Below are positions 50,346-59,406 of a DNA stretch of 64,000 bases, in pieces. Within the stretch, counting starts at the first letter, position 1. Each line of letters starts with the position of its first letter. The translations under genes and the position numbers were made by a program. The notes beneath the pieces were generated by a model. The model saw only the letters and a program-made list of their open reading frames with translations. It searched no databases and had not been told where the DNA came from. This stretch comes from Actinomadura mexicana (lineage in GTDB: Bacteria; Actinomycetota; Actinomycetes; Streptosporangiales; Streptosporangiaceae): the NCBI RefSeq assembly GCF_900188105.1, contig NZ_FZNP01000013.1, positions 186,001 through 250,000 of the forward strand. The letters are read 5' to 3'.

Positions 50346-51169
50346 CCTTCCCTCCTCGCCACCGCGCAGTACGCCCACCGCGAGCCGTCACTGTCGGCCG
50401 CGTCGGGGTCCTCCGCACCCCATTCACCGATGTAGCAGACCTTCGCCGCCGCCCCCTCCCACGGCGGGACGATCTGCATACCGGTGAAGAAGCGCTCGAC
50501 CTCCGTACGCGACCGCAGATGAACGCTCGCGGTGGACCTGGCGTACACGTCCCTGAGCGTGCCGACCACCCGGTCGGCCTGCCGGTCGCCGGTGCCCGCG
50601 GACAGCACCAGATAGCTGCCGGGCGCGAGCCGGTCCATGTAGCGCCGGACGACGCCCCACGGGTCGTCCTCGTCCGGCACGAAGTGGACCAGCGCCACGA
50701 CCAGCAGCGCGACGGGCTCGGTCAGGTCGATCATCTTGCCGGTGACCTCGTGCCCGAGCACCCCGTCGGGGTCGCGGAAGTCGGCCGTGATGAACGCCGT
50801 CCCGGTGGACCCGGCCAGCAGTCTCTCGGCGTGGGCCCGCACCATCGGGTCGTTGTCGACGTACAGGACGCTCGCGTCGGGCGCGACCGCCTGCGCCGCG
50901 TCGTGCGTGTTGTTCATCGTCGGCAGGCCCGCGCCCACGTCGATGAACTGCCGGATCCCGAGCTGGGCCAGCCATCGCACCGAGCGCTGCAGGAAGCCGC
51001 GGTTCGCCCAGGCCGCGTCCCCGGCCTCCGGCATGTTCGCCAGAACCTTCTCCGCCGCCGCGCGGTCGACCTCGAAGTTGTCGGTGCCGCCCAGGTAGTA
51101 GTCGTACATCCGGGCCGGGGTCGGGACCGTGGTGTCCACGCCGGGCGGAGCCGGTTCGGTGTCGGTCAC
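50342..51169 (-). CDS. SAM-dependent methyltransferase of the actinobacterial XRE-cluster type
   Basis: A 275-residue protein with the family's opening ARMYDYYLGGTDNFEVDR and SAM-binding IDVGAGLPTMNNTHD. The core continues with VLYVDNDPMV and the ALVHFVPDEDDPW segment. These proteins recur in Streptomyces and Actinomadura next to XRE and DUF397 genes; their substrate is unknown. GTG 51169 is chosen for GGGAGCGAAGG directly upstream. It is translated together with the DUF397 gene. Confidence 0.9.
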   Translation of the reverse strand: MTDTEPAPPGVDTTVPTPARMYDYYLGGTDNFEVDRAAAEKVLANMPEAGDAAWANRGFLQRSVRWLAQLGIRQFIDVGAGLPTMNNTHDAAQAVAPDASVLYVDNDPMVRAHAERLLAGSTGTAFITADFRDPDGVLGHEVTGKMIDLTEPVALLVVALVHFVPDEDDPWGVVRRYMDRLAPGSYLVLSAGTGDRQADRVVGTLRDVYARSTASVHLRSRTEVERFFTGMQIVPPWEGAAAKVCYIGEWGAEDPDAADSDGSRWAYCAVARREG

Positions 51170-51187
51170 CCTTCGCTCCCTTGCCAC

Positions 51188-51206
51188 AACTTGTGATGCA
51201 CGAATT
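51188..51206. promoter_or_regulatory. Weak third copy of the shared palindrome
   Basis: AACTTGTGATGCACGAATT matches the site at 50103-50121 at 14 of 19 positions and lies 18 bp upstream of the methyltransferase start. It is less symmetric, so the call is tentative. Confidence 0.35.
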
Positions 51207-51326
51207 ATGAAGCAAGGGTCGCCCCTCCCGCACCGCTTCCGCAAGGGTTCCCGGGCCTCGTTCCGCCGCGCCCCGAAGGGTTCGCACTCCCTTCCACGGG
51301 CATGACCGGCCCAAAGGGGGAAAGGC

Positions 51327-52154
51327 ATGAAAACCGAATCGGATCTCGCGCTGCGCCAACTCTCCATGCAGTTCATCGGCAACGCGACGACGCTGCTGCG
51401 CTGCGGGCCGTTCACCCTACTGACCGACCCCAACTTCCTGCACCGCGGGCAGCGGGCGTATCTCGGATTCGGGCTGTCCTCGCGGCGGCTCACCGAGCCC
51501 GCCCTCCAGGCCGGCGACCTCCCGCGGCTGGACGCCGTCGTCCTGTCCCACCTGCACGGCGACCACTGGGACCGGATCGCCCGCGCGAAACTCGACCGCG
51601 GGCTGCCCATCGTCACCACGCCCCACGCGGCCCGGCGCCTCCAGGGCTGGCACCGTTTCCGCCACGCGGTCGGCCTGCGCACCTGGGAGTCCCACACCCT
51701 CGTCAAGGACGGCGCGCTCCTGCGCATCACGTCCATGCCGGGCCGGCACGCCCCCGGTTCCGTCCAATGGCTGCTGCCGCCGGTCATGGGCAGCCTCCTG
51801 GAGTTCGGCCCCGCGAACGGCGACGTGCAGTTCCGCCTCTACATCACCGGCGACACCCTGATGTTCGACGGCATCCGGCAGATCGCCCGCCGCACCCCCG
51901 ACATCGATCTGGCCGTGCTCCACCTGGGCGGCACCACGCTGCCCGGCGGGCTCGTGGTCACCATGGACGGCGCCCAGGGCGCGGACCTCGTCGAAACGAT
52001 CCGCCCGGCGGCCGCGGTGCCGGTCCACTACAACGACTACACCGTCATGAAGTCGCCCCTGGACGACTTCCGGCGCGAGTTGGAGCGTCGTGGACTGTCC
52101 GACAGGGCCACGTACGTCGCGCCCGGGGAGACCCACGCCTTCCGCCATTCGTGA
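51327..52154 (+). CDS. MBL-fold metallo-hydrolase
   Basis: A 275-residue metallo-beta-lactamase-fold hydrolase of the UlaG-like type. The zinc motif reads VVLSHLHGDHWD; further ligands fit His in MPGRHAPG, Asp in ITGDTLMF and His in VPVHYNDY. ATG 51327 follows GGGGGAAAGG. The substrate is unknown. It is divergent from the methyltransferase gene. Confidence 0.88.
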   Translation: MKTESDLALRQLSMQFIGNATTLLRCGPFTLLTDPNFLHRGQRAYLGFGLSSRRLTEPALQAGDLPRLDAVVLSHLHGDHWDRIARAKLDRGLPIVTTPHAARRLQGWHRFRHAVGLRTWESHTLVKDGALLRITSMPGRHAPGSVQWLLPPVMGSLLEFGPANGDVQFRLYITGDTLMFDGIRQIARRTPDIDLAVLHLGGTTLPGGLVVTMDGAQGADLVETIRPAAAVPVHYNDYTVMKSPLDDFRRELERRGLSDRATYVAPGETHAFRHS

Positions 52155-52215
52155 GACCCGGTATATCCACTGTGAGCTGGGTAAATGCAGTGGAGAACCT
52201 ACGGTTGGACAGGAC

Positions 52216-52569
52216 ATGTTCGAGATCGAGGACATCCGGCAGTGGCGCGGCCGGGACGTGGTCGACCCGTCCGGCAGCAAGATCGGGCCGCTGGAGGCCG
52301 TCTACGTCGACACGCTCACCGACCAGCCCTCGTTCGCCACGGTCAGGGTCGGCATGCCGACCCGGCAGCGCCTGGTCTTCGTGCCGCTGGCCGGATGCAC
52401 CCTGGGCCCGGGCCACCTCCGCGTCGCGCACGACAAGAAACAGGTCAAGGGCGCCCCGGGGATCGACACCAATGGCGAGCTGTTCGCCGAGGCCGAACCG
52501 GAGGTCTTCGCCTACTACCGGCTCCCCTACCGGGCGGCGCCCGAAAAGCGGCTCCTCGCCCGGCGCTGA
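52216..52569 (+). CDS. PRC-barrel domain protein
   Basis: A 117-residue protein with a PRC-barrel: FEIEDIRQWRGRDVVDPSGS, then IGPLEAVYVDTLTDQPSFAT. The C-terminal part (GELFAEAEPEVFAYYRLPYR) is typical of actinobacterial PRC proteins, which are linked to RNA or stress functions. ATG 52216 begins directly at the domain. Confidence 0.85.
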   Translation: MFEIEDIRQWRGRDVVDPSGSKIGPLEAVYVDTLTDQPSFATVRVGMPTRQRLVFVPLAGCTLGPGHLRVAHDKKQVKGAPGIDTNGELFAEAEPEVFAYYRLPYRAAPEKRLLARR

Positions 52570-52765
52570 CGTCCCGCCCTGCGCTCACGTCCGTCGGGCA
52601 GAGGCAACGCAAGTCCGACGCCCCCCGGCGCGGGCGACCGCGTACACCGCCTCCCGCAGTGATCGGATGGAACGCCCGGCAGCCCCGGAGTACATCCGAC
52701 ATCGCCGGCGTCGCAGACCGTGCGGTCACCCTGGAGTCCGTCCACCCGCCGGGCCAGGGACGTGA
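52570..52765. other. Intergenic stretch
   Basis: No gene is visible between the PRC-barrel gene and the hairpin. The open frames are Arg/Pro/Gly-rich and lack start signals. Confidence 0.35.
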
Positions 52766-52803
52766 CTCCACCGAGGCGCTCCGGTGGCTGCGCCTCGGTG
52801 GAG
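52766..52803. terminator. Hairpin between convergent genes
   Basis: CTCCACCGAGGCG pairs perfectly with CGCCTCGGTGGAG around a 12-nt loop, upstream of the stop of the minus-strand hydrolase gene. Confidence 0.75.
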
Positions 52804-52844
52804 GCCGTCGGCCTGGACCGGGCCGTGCTCCTGTCGGGCGGGTG

Positions 52845-54362
52845 TCAGCCGCCGACGCCGGAGCCCTCCGCGGCCGCGATGATCGTCGCCGCGTCCTCGG
52901 GCAGCAGATGGCCGGCGCTCACCGACGCCTGCGCGGCCGCCCGGACCTTGCCGGCATAGTCGGCATGCGTCGGGTACAGCACGCCGAGCACCGGCTCCGC
53001 CGTCCACGGCAGGGACGGATCGGACGGGTCGCCCGCGTCATGCCGGTCCCAGGGATCGGCGCCGCCGTTCCACGGGTCCCGGGCGCCGTAGAGGCCGCAG
53101 AAGAGGCCGCTGCCTGCGGTGTCGCGCATCCCGGTGAGCGTCCGGGTCGGCACCGCGACGTCCGGCAACCGGACTCCCCCGGTCGCCAGCCCGGTTCGCG
53201 GGTCGCGCAGGACCGTGTCGAGCGGCGCCCCGCTCGACGGCCGCGCCCCGCCGCGCGCCCACGCGTCCAGCCGGCGCAGCGCCGCGTTCATCGAGTAGTG
53301 CCCGGGTCCGTCGTTGTACGGGGCCGACCCGGCCGCGCAGCCGGGCGCGGGCGCCGCCGACCCCGCCGACTTCTTCAGCGTCGGGCCGCCCAGGTCATAG
53401 GCCCACTGGTCGCCGTGCGAGGTGCCGGCCAGCTCCCAGTGCACGACCCGGCCGGTGTCCGGCTGCCGCGCGGCCGCCGCCAGCGGGACGTCGGTCTCGG
53501 TCAGCACCACGAAGGTGGGCACGGTCAGGTCCGTCCTGATCCGGGACGGGTTCGGCATCCACAGGGTGTCGGCCGGCTCGCCGCTGATCGGGGCCCCGAC
53601 CGCGCCGTTGCTGTGGATCATGAAACCGTCGTAGACCCGCGAGACCGGCTGGACGGCGTTGGCGTAGGTGGTCATGAGCCCGGCGGACTGCGACTCCCCG
53701 TCCGCCAGCAGCGTGTCCACCGCGAGCCCGCCGAGCGGGTCGGGCCCGTCCGGGCTGCGCAGGGCCCGCCCGGCCTGGGTGAAGATGTCGTAGGAGAAGG
53801 CGTCCCCGGGGTGGACGAGGCTGCCGTACCGGGCCGGGTCCCACCCCTTGAGCCCGCGGATCTCCCCCGACCCCCCGTTGACGCCGACCGACTGCGCCGA
53901 GACGCCGACCCACGCGTACCCCTTGCGCAGCAGCTCGTCCCGGGCGAACCAGTAGTCCGGTGACAGCTCCAGCTGCCCGCTGACGTTGAGCCACTCGACC
54001 ACGACGGTCCCGTTGAACCTCGCCGGATCGGAGGGGCGCCGCACGAGGAGCCTGGTCTTGTAGGGGGCCTGCCCCGACGCCCGCACGTCCCATCGGCCGT
54101 TCGACGTCCACAACCCGGACTTGGCGTACGAGGTGGCGGTGCCGGTGATGAAGTACTCGCTCTCGGTGTACCCGAAGGATCCGAGGTCCTCGGCCGCCGC
54201 CAGGAACGGGAAGCCGTGGCCGCCCGGCGGCGGGACGGTGACCACGGGGCCGGGGGCCGCGGCCAGGGCGGGCGGCGAGGCGCACAGCAGGGCGGCGAGC
54301 AGCCCCGCCCCCGTCGCCGCGGCGGCGACCCGCCGCCAGGGAACCCGCAGGGAGAAACGCAC
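52845..54362 (-). CDS. Secreted alpha/beta hydrolase (Abhydrolase_10 type)
   Basis: A 505-residue secreted hydrolase. The signal peptide (WRRVAAAATGAGLLAALLC) ends near PPALAAAPG. The domain has VVVEWLNVSG, SPDYWFARDELLRKGYAWVG and the nucleophile motif GESQSAG. A His in AGTSHGDQWA and GPGHYSMNAALRRL are candidates for the rest of the active site. GTG 54362 has GGAGG 5 nt upstream and gives a normal signal peptide. The substrate is unknown. Confidence 0.85.
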   Translation of the reverse strand: MRFSLRVPWRRVAAAATGAGLLAALLCASPPALAAAPGPVVTVPPPGGHGFPFLAAAEDLGSFGYTESEYFITGTATSYAKSGLWTSNGRWDVRASGQAPYKTRLLVRRPSDPARFNGTVVVEWLNVSGQLELSPDYWFARDELLRKGYAWVGVSAQSVGVNGGSGEIRGLKGWDPARYGSLVHPGDAFSYDIFTQAGRALRSPDGPDPLGGLAVDTLLADGESQSAGLMTTYANAVQPVSRVYDGFMIHSNGAVGAPISGEPADTLWMPNPSRIRTDLTVPTFVVLTETDVPLAAAARQPDTGRVVHWELAGTSHGDQWAYDLGGPTLKKSAGSAAPAPGCAAGSAPYNDGPGHYSMNAALRRLDAWARGGARPSSGAPLDTVLRDPRTGLATGGVRLPDVAVPTRTLTGMRDTAGSGLFCGLYGARDPWNGGADPWDRHDAGDPSDPSLPWTAEPVLGVLYPTHADYAGKVRAAAQASVSAGHLLPEDAATIIAAAEGSGVGG

Positions 54363-54442
54363 GGTAACCTCCACGATGTCAGGGGGCCACAGTGTGCGCC
54401 GCACGCCCCGTCCTCCACATCGCGTGAATCACCGGTCGTGGA

Positions 54443-54485
54443 AACGGCGCCGCCCCGTCCAGAACCCGGACGGGGCGGCGCCGTT
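54443..54485 (-). terminator. Perfect 18-bp hairpin after the small hydrophobic gene
   Basis: AACGGCGCCGCCCCGTCC pairs without mismatch with 54468-54485 around a 7-nt loop, 11 bp after the stop of the minus-strand gene at 54497-54670. Confidence 0.9.
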
Positions 54486-54496
54486 CTATGTGCTCG

Positions 54497-54670
54497 TTAC
54501 CAGCGGTACCAGCGACCGCGCTTGCCGGACGGGCCGGCGCTGCGGAGCACGAAGCCCAGCAGCCACAGGATCAGGACGATCGCGGCCACCACCCACAGGA
54601 TCTTGAGCGTGAAGCCGACGCCGAACAGGATCAGCGCCAGCAGGAGCACCAGAATCATCAGCCAAGGCAT
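54497..54670 (-). CDS. Small hydrophobic membrane protein with WYRW end
   Basis: A 57-residue protein preceded by GAGGAGG. It starts MPWLMILVLLLALILFGVG, continues with a second hydrophobic stretch (ILWVVAAIVLILWLLGFVL) and ends SGKRGRWYRW. Similar short hydrophobic proteins with this tail are frequent in actinobacteria; their role is not known. It has its own perfect terminator. Confidence 0.85.
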   Translation of the reverse strand: MPWLMILVLLLALILFGVGFTLKILWVVAAIVLILWLLGFVLRSAGPSGKRGRWYRW

Positions 54671-54997
54671 TGGGGGTCCTCCTCGGGGGTCTGCCTTCGG
54701 TCTGTACGGGCCGTTTTGTCCCCGGCAAATGGCACTTGATGCACGACAAAGATCTCATTTCGGACACGCAGCGGAATGGTCCGGGAAGCGCGCTCGATCA
54801 CACGGCCCGCACCTGACCACCGCGCCCACGACCTCGGCAGGGACTCTCACGAGGAAATGCCCGAGACCAGACGGTCCGGTACCAGGAGCCGGGTCGCACC
54901 GGCGTCACGGAGGTCAAGCCGCCACCCTCCGTGAGGGCCCGGACGCTCAGTGCGACGAATCCAGTTCGATGATCGAACTTCAACGCCCCCGCCAGGG
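54671..54997. other. Promoter region, no gene seen
   Basis: This 327-bp gap precedes the small hydrophobic protein gene and follows the HTH gene's end. It contains an AT-richer part near 54720-54760 that may hold the promoter. No coding pattern was recognised. Confidence 0.35.
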
Positions 54998-55441
54998 TCA
55001 CTTCCCCACGATGGCCTGGACGGTCTCGACCTCTTCGCCGGCCTTCATGGAGAGCGTCGTACCGCCGGCGAGCGCCAGGCTCAGCGCCACCGCGGCCCAG
55101 CCGATCGCGGGCCGCCACCGCGGCCTCCGGGCCGCCCTCGGCTCGATCGCGGTGACGGGACCGCCGACCGCGATGCGCTTCCTGGCGGCCACCCAGGACG
55201 CCGCCTCGTCATCGTCCAGCCCGCACGCCAGGACGAAGGCGACCAGCAGTTCCTCGCGGGGCAGGCTCTTGCGGCCGAGCGCGGTGGACGCGGTCGAGTA
55301 GGGCAGCACTCGACCGGCTTCGGCGGCCCGACGCTCCAGTTGCCGGTAGCTGAGGCCCGACCAGGCCTTGAGCCGGCGCAGCGCGGCGATGAACTCGGCC
55401 TGGTCGGTGGCCACGTCCGGGGACGGTGGCGGTGCGGTCAC
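54998..55441 (-). CDS. HTH protein with C-terminal membrane helix
   Basis: A 147-residue protein. The N-terminal part (LKAWSGLSYRQLERRAAEAG, TASTALGRKSLPREELLVAF) is the XRE-like domain of a widespread actinobacterial group. After a basic linker comes one membrane helix (AIGWAAVALSLALAGGTTLS) and a short tail outside. GTG 55441 is the likely start; 55483 is possible. It could pass an outside signal to DNA or hold another protein at the membrane. Confidence 0.75.
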   Translation of the reverse strand: MTAPPPSPDVATDQAEFIAALRRLKAWSGLSYRQLERRAAEAGRVLPYSTASTALGRKSLPREELLVAFVLACGLDDDEAASWVAARKRIAVGGPVTAIEPRAARRPRWRPAIGWAAVALSLALAGGTTLSMKAGEEVETVQAIVGK

Positions 55442-55601
55442 GGTCTCACCCCGATGCTCGTCGATCGCTCCACTATGCCCCACTGCTGAACAGGCCGTAC
55501 AGCGTCTCGCACAAGCTCGAACGGCATGACCTCTTGATCACCGCGGCCTGCCGCGGCCAGCCTCTGGCGCAACCCCCGCAAGACACCGCTCTGGAGGTCG
55601 C

Positions 55602-56738
55602 ATGCAACGGATCAATCCGCTCTACCTCGCCATGGCGCTCACGACCGCGCTGGCCGCGGCGGGCTGCGGCGGCAACGCCATGGGCGTGCCGAGGGCCGCC
55701 CGGAGCGCGGCCGAGCCCGTCGACCGTTCGATCGCCCGTTACCTCGACCGCACGCTGCCCGAAGGACCGGGCGGTACGGTGGTCGCCGCCCGCGGCGCCG
55801 AGCTCGTGCACTGCAAGGGCTTCGGCCTTGCGGACCGGACGGCCAGCACCCCGGCCACCTGCGACACCGTGTACGACGTCATGTCGATCACCAAGCAGTT
55901 CACCGCAGCCGCGATCATGAAGCTGGAGATGATGGGCAGGCTCCGGACGACCGACCGGATCAGCACGGTCCTCGGTCCGGTGCCCGCGGACAAGCGCGGC
56001 ATCACCCTGCATCACCTGCTGACGCACACGGCCGGGCTTGCCGAGGGGCTCGGTGACGACTACGAGCCCGTCTCCCGCGACGAAATGCTGGACAAGGCAC
56101 TGAAGTCCAAGCTGCTCTCCCGCCCCGGCGCGAAGTTCCACTACTCGAACACGGGATTCAGCGTGCTCGCCGCCATCGTCGAGAAGGTGTCAGGAACCAG
56201 CTACGAGCGGTTCCTGGCAACGCGCTTGTTCGCACCGGCGGGAATGACCCGTACGGGCTACGTACTGCCGAAATTCGCCCGTGCGCAGGTGGCCGTCGAG
56301 TACGACGAGAACGGCGCGGGCCAGGGCCGCCCGTTCGACCATCCCTGGGCCGCCGACGGACCGTACTGGAACCTGCGCGGCAACGGCGGCATGCTGTCCA
56401 CCGGTCGTGACATGTTCAAGTGGCACCGCGCGCTGCTCGGCGACACGATTCTCAGCGCCGCCGCCAAGGCCAAGATGTTCGAGCCCCACGCTTCGATCCC
56501 CGGTACCGAGGCCGCCTACGGTTACGGCTGGGGCGTCCTGCACACCAAGGATGGCCGGGTCGCCTGGCACAACGGCGGCAACGACTGGTCCTTCGCCAGC
56601 TACAGCCGGATCCTGCCCGACGGCACCATGGTCTACTGGGTCACCAACCAGGCATCCCAAGCAGACAAGTGGAACCTTGAGGAACGCGAACTGGAAATGA
56701 ACCAGGCCCTGGCCGACCACGCCCGCGACACCGACTAG
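55602..56738 (+). CDS. Serine hydrolase, beta-lactamase class C-like, lipoprotein
   Basis: A 378-residue secreted lipoprotein with lipobox AAAGC. The active site is SITK (nucleophile Ser) with YSNTG as the second motif and HNGG as the third. The family includes D,D-peptidases, esterases and class C beta-lactamases; HNGG rather than KTG suggests an esterase or peptidase. ATG 55602 follows GGAGG. Confidence 0.88.
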   Translation: MQRINPLYLAMALTTALAAAGCGGNAMGVPRAARSAAEPVDRSIARYLDRTLPEGPGGTVVAARGAELVHCKGFGLADRTASTPATCDTVYDVMSITKQFTAAAIMKLEMMGRLRTTDRISTVLGPVPADKRGITLHHLLTHTAGLAEGLGDDYEPVSRDEMLDKALKSKLLSRPGAKFHYSNTGFSVLAAIVEKVSGTSYERFLATRLFAPAGMTRTGYVLPKFARAQVAVEYDENGAGQGRPFDHPWAADGPYWNLRGNGGMLSTGRDMFKWHRALLGDTILSAAAKAKMFEPHASIPGTEAAYGYGWGVLHTKDGRVAWHNGGNDWSFASYSRILPDGTMVYWVTNQASQADKWNLEERELEMNQALADHARDTD

Positions 56739-56896
56739 CCTCGATTCCCCGCGAGGCCGGTGACCAGCCGCGACACTCCACGCCGGCATCATCGCCAGAT
56801 CCGCGGCGACCTGCCCGGTCGGTGGACGGCCCGCGGCTTGCGCCACGTGTCCCGACGTCACTCGCGACCCCGCCGCCGTCCGGTGAAAGCCCGAGG

Positions 56897-57700
56897 TCAG
56901 AACTTGGTGAGGGGTTCAGCCCTGTAGGCCTGGTGGAGCAGGTCCAGGAAGCGCGGGGCCGCGGGGACGGGGGCCGGACCGATCCGGTGGACGGCGACTC
57001 CCGGGGTCCAGGAGTTCATGACCACGGCGCCGGCCAGGCCTGGTAGGTCGGCGGGCGTGATCTGCTGGACGCGCTGGGGGGCGCCGAGCCGGTCCAGTTG
57101 CCGGCGGACGATGCCCATCGTGGTCCCGACCAGCATCTCGGCCTCCGGCCACACCACGGCGTCGCCGTCCCAGAAGGCCAGGTTCCAGATCGTGGCCTCA
57201 CTGAGGCGCCCCCGGCGGTCGAGGAACGCGGCGTCGTCGAAGCCTTCCTGGACGGCCCGACGCATGAGGTGGGTCTTGGCGACCTCTCCGACGTGCTTCA
57301 CGGCGGGCAGGAACCGGTCGTACTCGACCGTCGTCAACGTCAGCGGCCCCTCCGGACCGGACGCGGGAGGCCCTGTCCGGACCAGGACTTCGAGCTCGGC
57401 AGGCTCGCCGCCCGCAGTGAACTCCCCCGGGGACGAGTACACGGTGGCCGTCAGGGAGACGTCCGCGGGTCCCGCCTCCACCGCCGTCCGCAGGTAGGAG
57501 CGGACCCGCTCGTCCGGCAGCGCCCCGCCGAACAGCTCCATCGAGGCGGACCGCAGCCGTTTCAGATGGAGGTCGAGGCCCCGGACCTGGCCGCCGCGCA
57601 CCTGCATGGCGGTGAAGTGGGCATGGCCGGCGAAGGCGAGCGGCGCGAGTTCGTCGGTGGTCGCCGCGTGGCCATTGCGTTGGACGACGAGAGTGGTCAT
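56897..57700 (-). CDS. Class IV aminotransferase-like PLP protein
   Basis: A 267-residue fold type IV PLP enzyme, related to branched-chain aminotransferases and aminodeoxychorismate lyase. The Lys region is FLPAVKHVGEVAKTHLMRRA, followed by DDAAFLDRRGRLSEATIWNL with the Glu that holds the cofactor nitrogen, and VGTTMGIVRRQL for phosphate binding. It is divergent from a MerR gene with a palindrome in between, so MerR may control it. Confidence 0.88.
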   Translation of the reverse strand: MTTLVVQRNGHAATTDELAPLAFAGHAHFTAMQVRGGQVRGLDLHLKRLRSASMELFGGALPDERVRSYLRTAVEAGPADVSLTATVYSSPGEFTAGGEPAELEVLVRTGPPASGPEGPLTLTTVEYDRFLPAVKHVGEVAKTHLMRRAVQEGFDDAAFLDRRGRLSEATIWNLAFWDGDAVVWPEAEMLVGTTMGIVRRQLDRLGAPQRVQQITPADLPGLAGAVVMNSWTPGVAVHRIGPAPVPAAPRFLDLLHQAYRAEPLTKF

Positions 57701-57749
57701 GCGCTTCTCCAGTGTTGCGGAATGATCGCGTGCAGGACGACGTTAGACA

Positions 57750-57765
57750 TTCACACTGGTGAGAA
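57750..57765. promoter_or_regulatory. MerR-type dyad
   Basis: TTCACAC-TG-GTGAGAA is a 16-bp near-perfect palindrome (6 of 7 positions pair), 20 bp before the MerR start and 49 bp before the aminotransferase start. Its position suits an operator for both divergent genes. Confidence 0.6.
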
Positions 57766-57785
57766 GGTCAATCCAGGACGGTGAC

Positions 57786-58142
57786 ATGCTGATCGGGGAG
57801 TTGTCCCGACGGACAGGGGTCAGCCCGCGGCTTCTCCGGTACTACGAGGAGCAGGGCCTGCTCCAGGCCGAGCGCGGCTCCAACGGCTACCGCCGCTACG
57901 GCGACGACGCCGTGCTGACCGTGCGGAAGATCCGGGTGCTGCTGGACGCGGGCCTGTCCTCCGAGGTGGTCCGGCAGGTGCTCCCCTGCACCCGCAGCGA
58001 CCAGCCGGACTTCGACTGGTGCGCGGACATCCGCGACCTCCTGCACAAGGAGATCACGGCGCTGAACGCACGCATCGAGGGCCTCCAACGCAACCACGAG
58101 GCCCTCACCGGGTTCCTCGGCCCGCGTTCACCAGCCGAGTAG
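57786..58142 (+). CDS. MerR-family transcriptional regulator
   Basis: A 118-residue regulator: IGELSRRTGVSPRLLRYYEE, the wing SNGYRRYGDDAV, and a coiled-coil dimer helix (LLHKEITALNARIEGLQRNH). Two Cys residues (PCTRSDQPDFDWC) may sense a ligand. ATG 57786 starts at the HTH; a GTG at 57759 would lie inside the palindrome. Confidence 0.9.
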   Translation: MLIGELSRRTGVSPRLLRYYEEQGLLQAERGSNGYRRYGDDAVLTVRKIRVLLDAGLSSEVVRQVLPCTRSDQPDFDWCADIRDLLHKEITALNARIEGLQRNHEALTGFLGPRSPAE

Positions 58143-58271
58143 CCGCCGGTCCGCAAGCGGGGCCGCCTCCTCCGACGACTTCTGGCCCGCGAGGGCGGCC
58201 CGACTTCTCCAGCGACCGGCTGGAGTGATCCTCGGCCACCCCCTAGACGACCTCGGCCGCTGGGGGCGGTG

Positions 58272-59201
58272 TCATGAGGCCGGCGTTCGGATGAGGTGGT
58301 GGCGAGCCCTTCGGTGGGTGCCCTCGTCGGCCATGTCGGACTGGGTGCCCGGTGGGGGCACGCGGACTTCGATGCGTCCGTCCTGGATCCGCGTCTCGTA
58401 GGACGGTTGCGGAGAGGTGGCCGGGCCCCGCTCGATACCGCCGTCTTCGAGGCGGAACGTGCTGCCGTGCCACGGGCAGGTGACGCAGTCGTTCTCGATC
58501 GTCCCCTCGCCCAGCGGGCCGCCCAGGTGGGTGCAGGTGGCGGCCACGGCGTGCAGCTTCGTGCCCGTCCGGTAGAGCAGGATTCGCACGCCGTCCGCGT
58601 CCGCCGTGCGGTGTTCGCCCTCGGCCAGTTCGGACGCCGCCAGTACCGGCGTCCAGTCCTCCGGGCCATGCTGCCACGCGGTGCGGTTGACGTTGAGGCC
58701 CCTGGTGAAGGTCAGGTGACCGCCGAGGTAGGCGCTGGCCCCCATCGCCGCGAGGCCGGCGAGCCGCAGGGCCTTGCCCTTGCGACGGCCCCCGCGGGCG
58801 CTTGCGACGAGAGACGCCGCATACAGCCCCAGCGCCGCGGTGTTGAGGCCCGCGTGGACGAGCCCCACCCGGCGCTCCGCTCCCAGCGTGTCGGCCCAGT
58901 CGTTGAGCCCGGTGAGGGCGGTGGGCACGGCGGCGGCCACTCCGGCCGCGGTCAGCAGGTCGGCGGCCGGTTCGGCGCCGGGGCCCCCGGCGACGTCCAG
59001 CAGCCCGGCCATGCTCCACGCGCCGATCACCACATCGGTGAGCACCGGATGCAGCGGGTGCCCCAACTTGGTCCCGCTGAGCAGATCGCGGACGAGGCGC
59101 GGCCGGACCGCCCGTTGGACCGCGGAACTGACCGGTTCGGCGACCTTGTCCAGGGCCTCCGCGTTCTCCAGCCGGTGGACCGCTCTGTGCGGCATGCTCA
59201 T
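58272..59201 (-). CDS. DUF2231-Rieske [2Fe-2S] membrane protein
   Basis: A 309-residue protein. The N-terminal half has DUF2231 (KLGHPLHPVLTDVVIGAWSM) with four membrane helices. The C-terminal half is a Rieske domain with CTHLGG and CPWHGS, which bind the cluster by two Cys and two His. It may pass electrons at the membrane. It ends with a hydrophilic tail. Similar fusions are common in actinobacteria; the redox partner is unknown. Confidence 0.9.
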   Translation of the reverse strand: MSMPHRAVHRLENAEALDKVAEPVSSAVQRAVRPRLVRDLLSGTKLGHPLHPVLTDVVIGAWSMAGLLDVAGGPGAEPAADLLTAAGVAAAVPTALTGLNDWADTLGAERRVGLVHAGLNTAALGLYAASLVASARGGRRKGKALRLAGLAAMGASAYLGGHLTFTRGLNVNRTAWQHGPEDWTPVLAASELAEGEHRTADADGVRILLYRTGTKLHAVAATCTHLGGPLGEGTIENDCVTCPWHGSTFRLEDGGIERGPATSPQPSYETRIQDGRIEVRVPPPGTQSDMADEGTHRRARHHLIRTPAS

Positions 59202-59337
59202 GACGCCCTCCCCCAGACACGACTACACCTCCGCTCCCCTATCCCACGAACACCCCCTGAAACCGTCCACCCGATTCGCCGGCGATATCGCTGCGTCCCG
59301 GGGAGCGTGTCGGCCCTGCCCAGAACGATTGATTCCT

Positions 59338-59357
59338 ATAGTGGATATGTTCACTAT
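59338..59357. promoter_or_regulatory. Operator-like dyad before the GNAT/XRE-cupin operon
   Basis: ATAGTG (59338-59343) and CACTAT (59352-59357) are perfect complements around an 8-nt spacer, 50 bp before the GNAT start. XRE-cupin regulators often bind such sites ahead of their own operon. Confidence 0.55.
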
Positions 59358-59406
59358 CCTGGACGTCGACCGCGGCGGTCCTCCCGAGCAGTGACGCGGA
59401 GACTGG

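Noticed and set aside
54424..54433. A further copy of the shared palindrome (GTGAATCAC) near the secreted hydrolase
   Set aside because: Only the 9-bp core is present without the T/A flanks seen at the other sites, so chance occurrence is likely.
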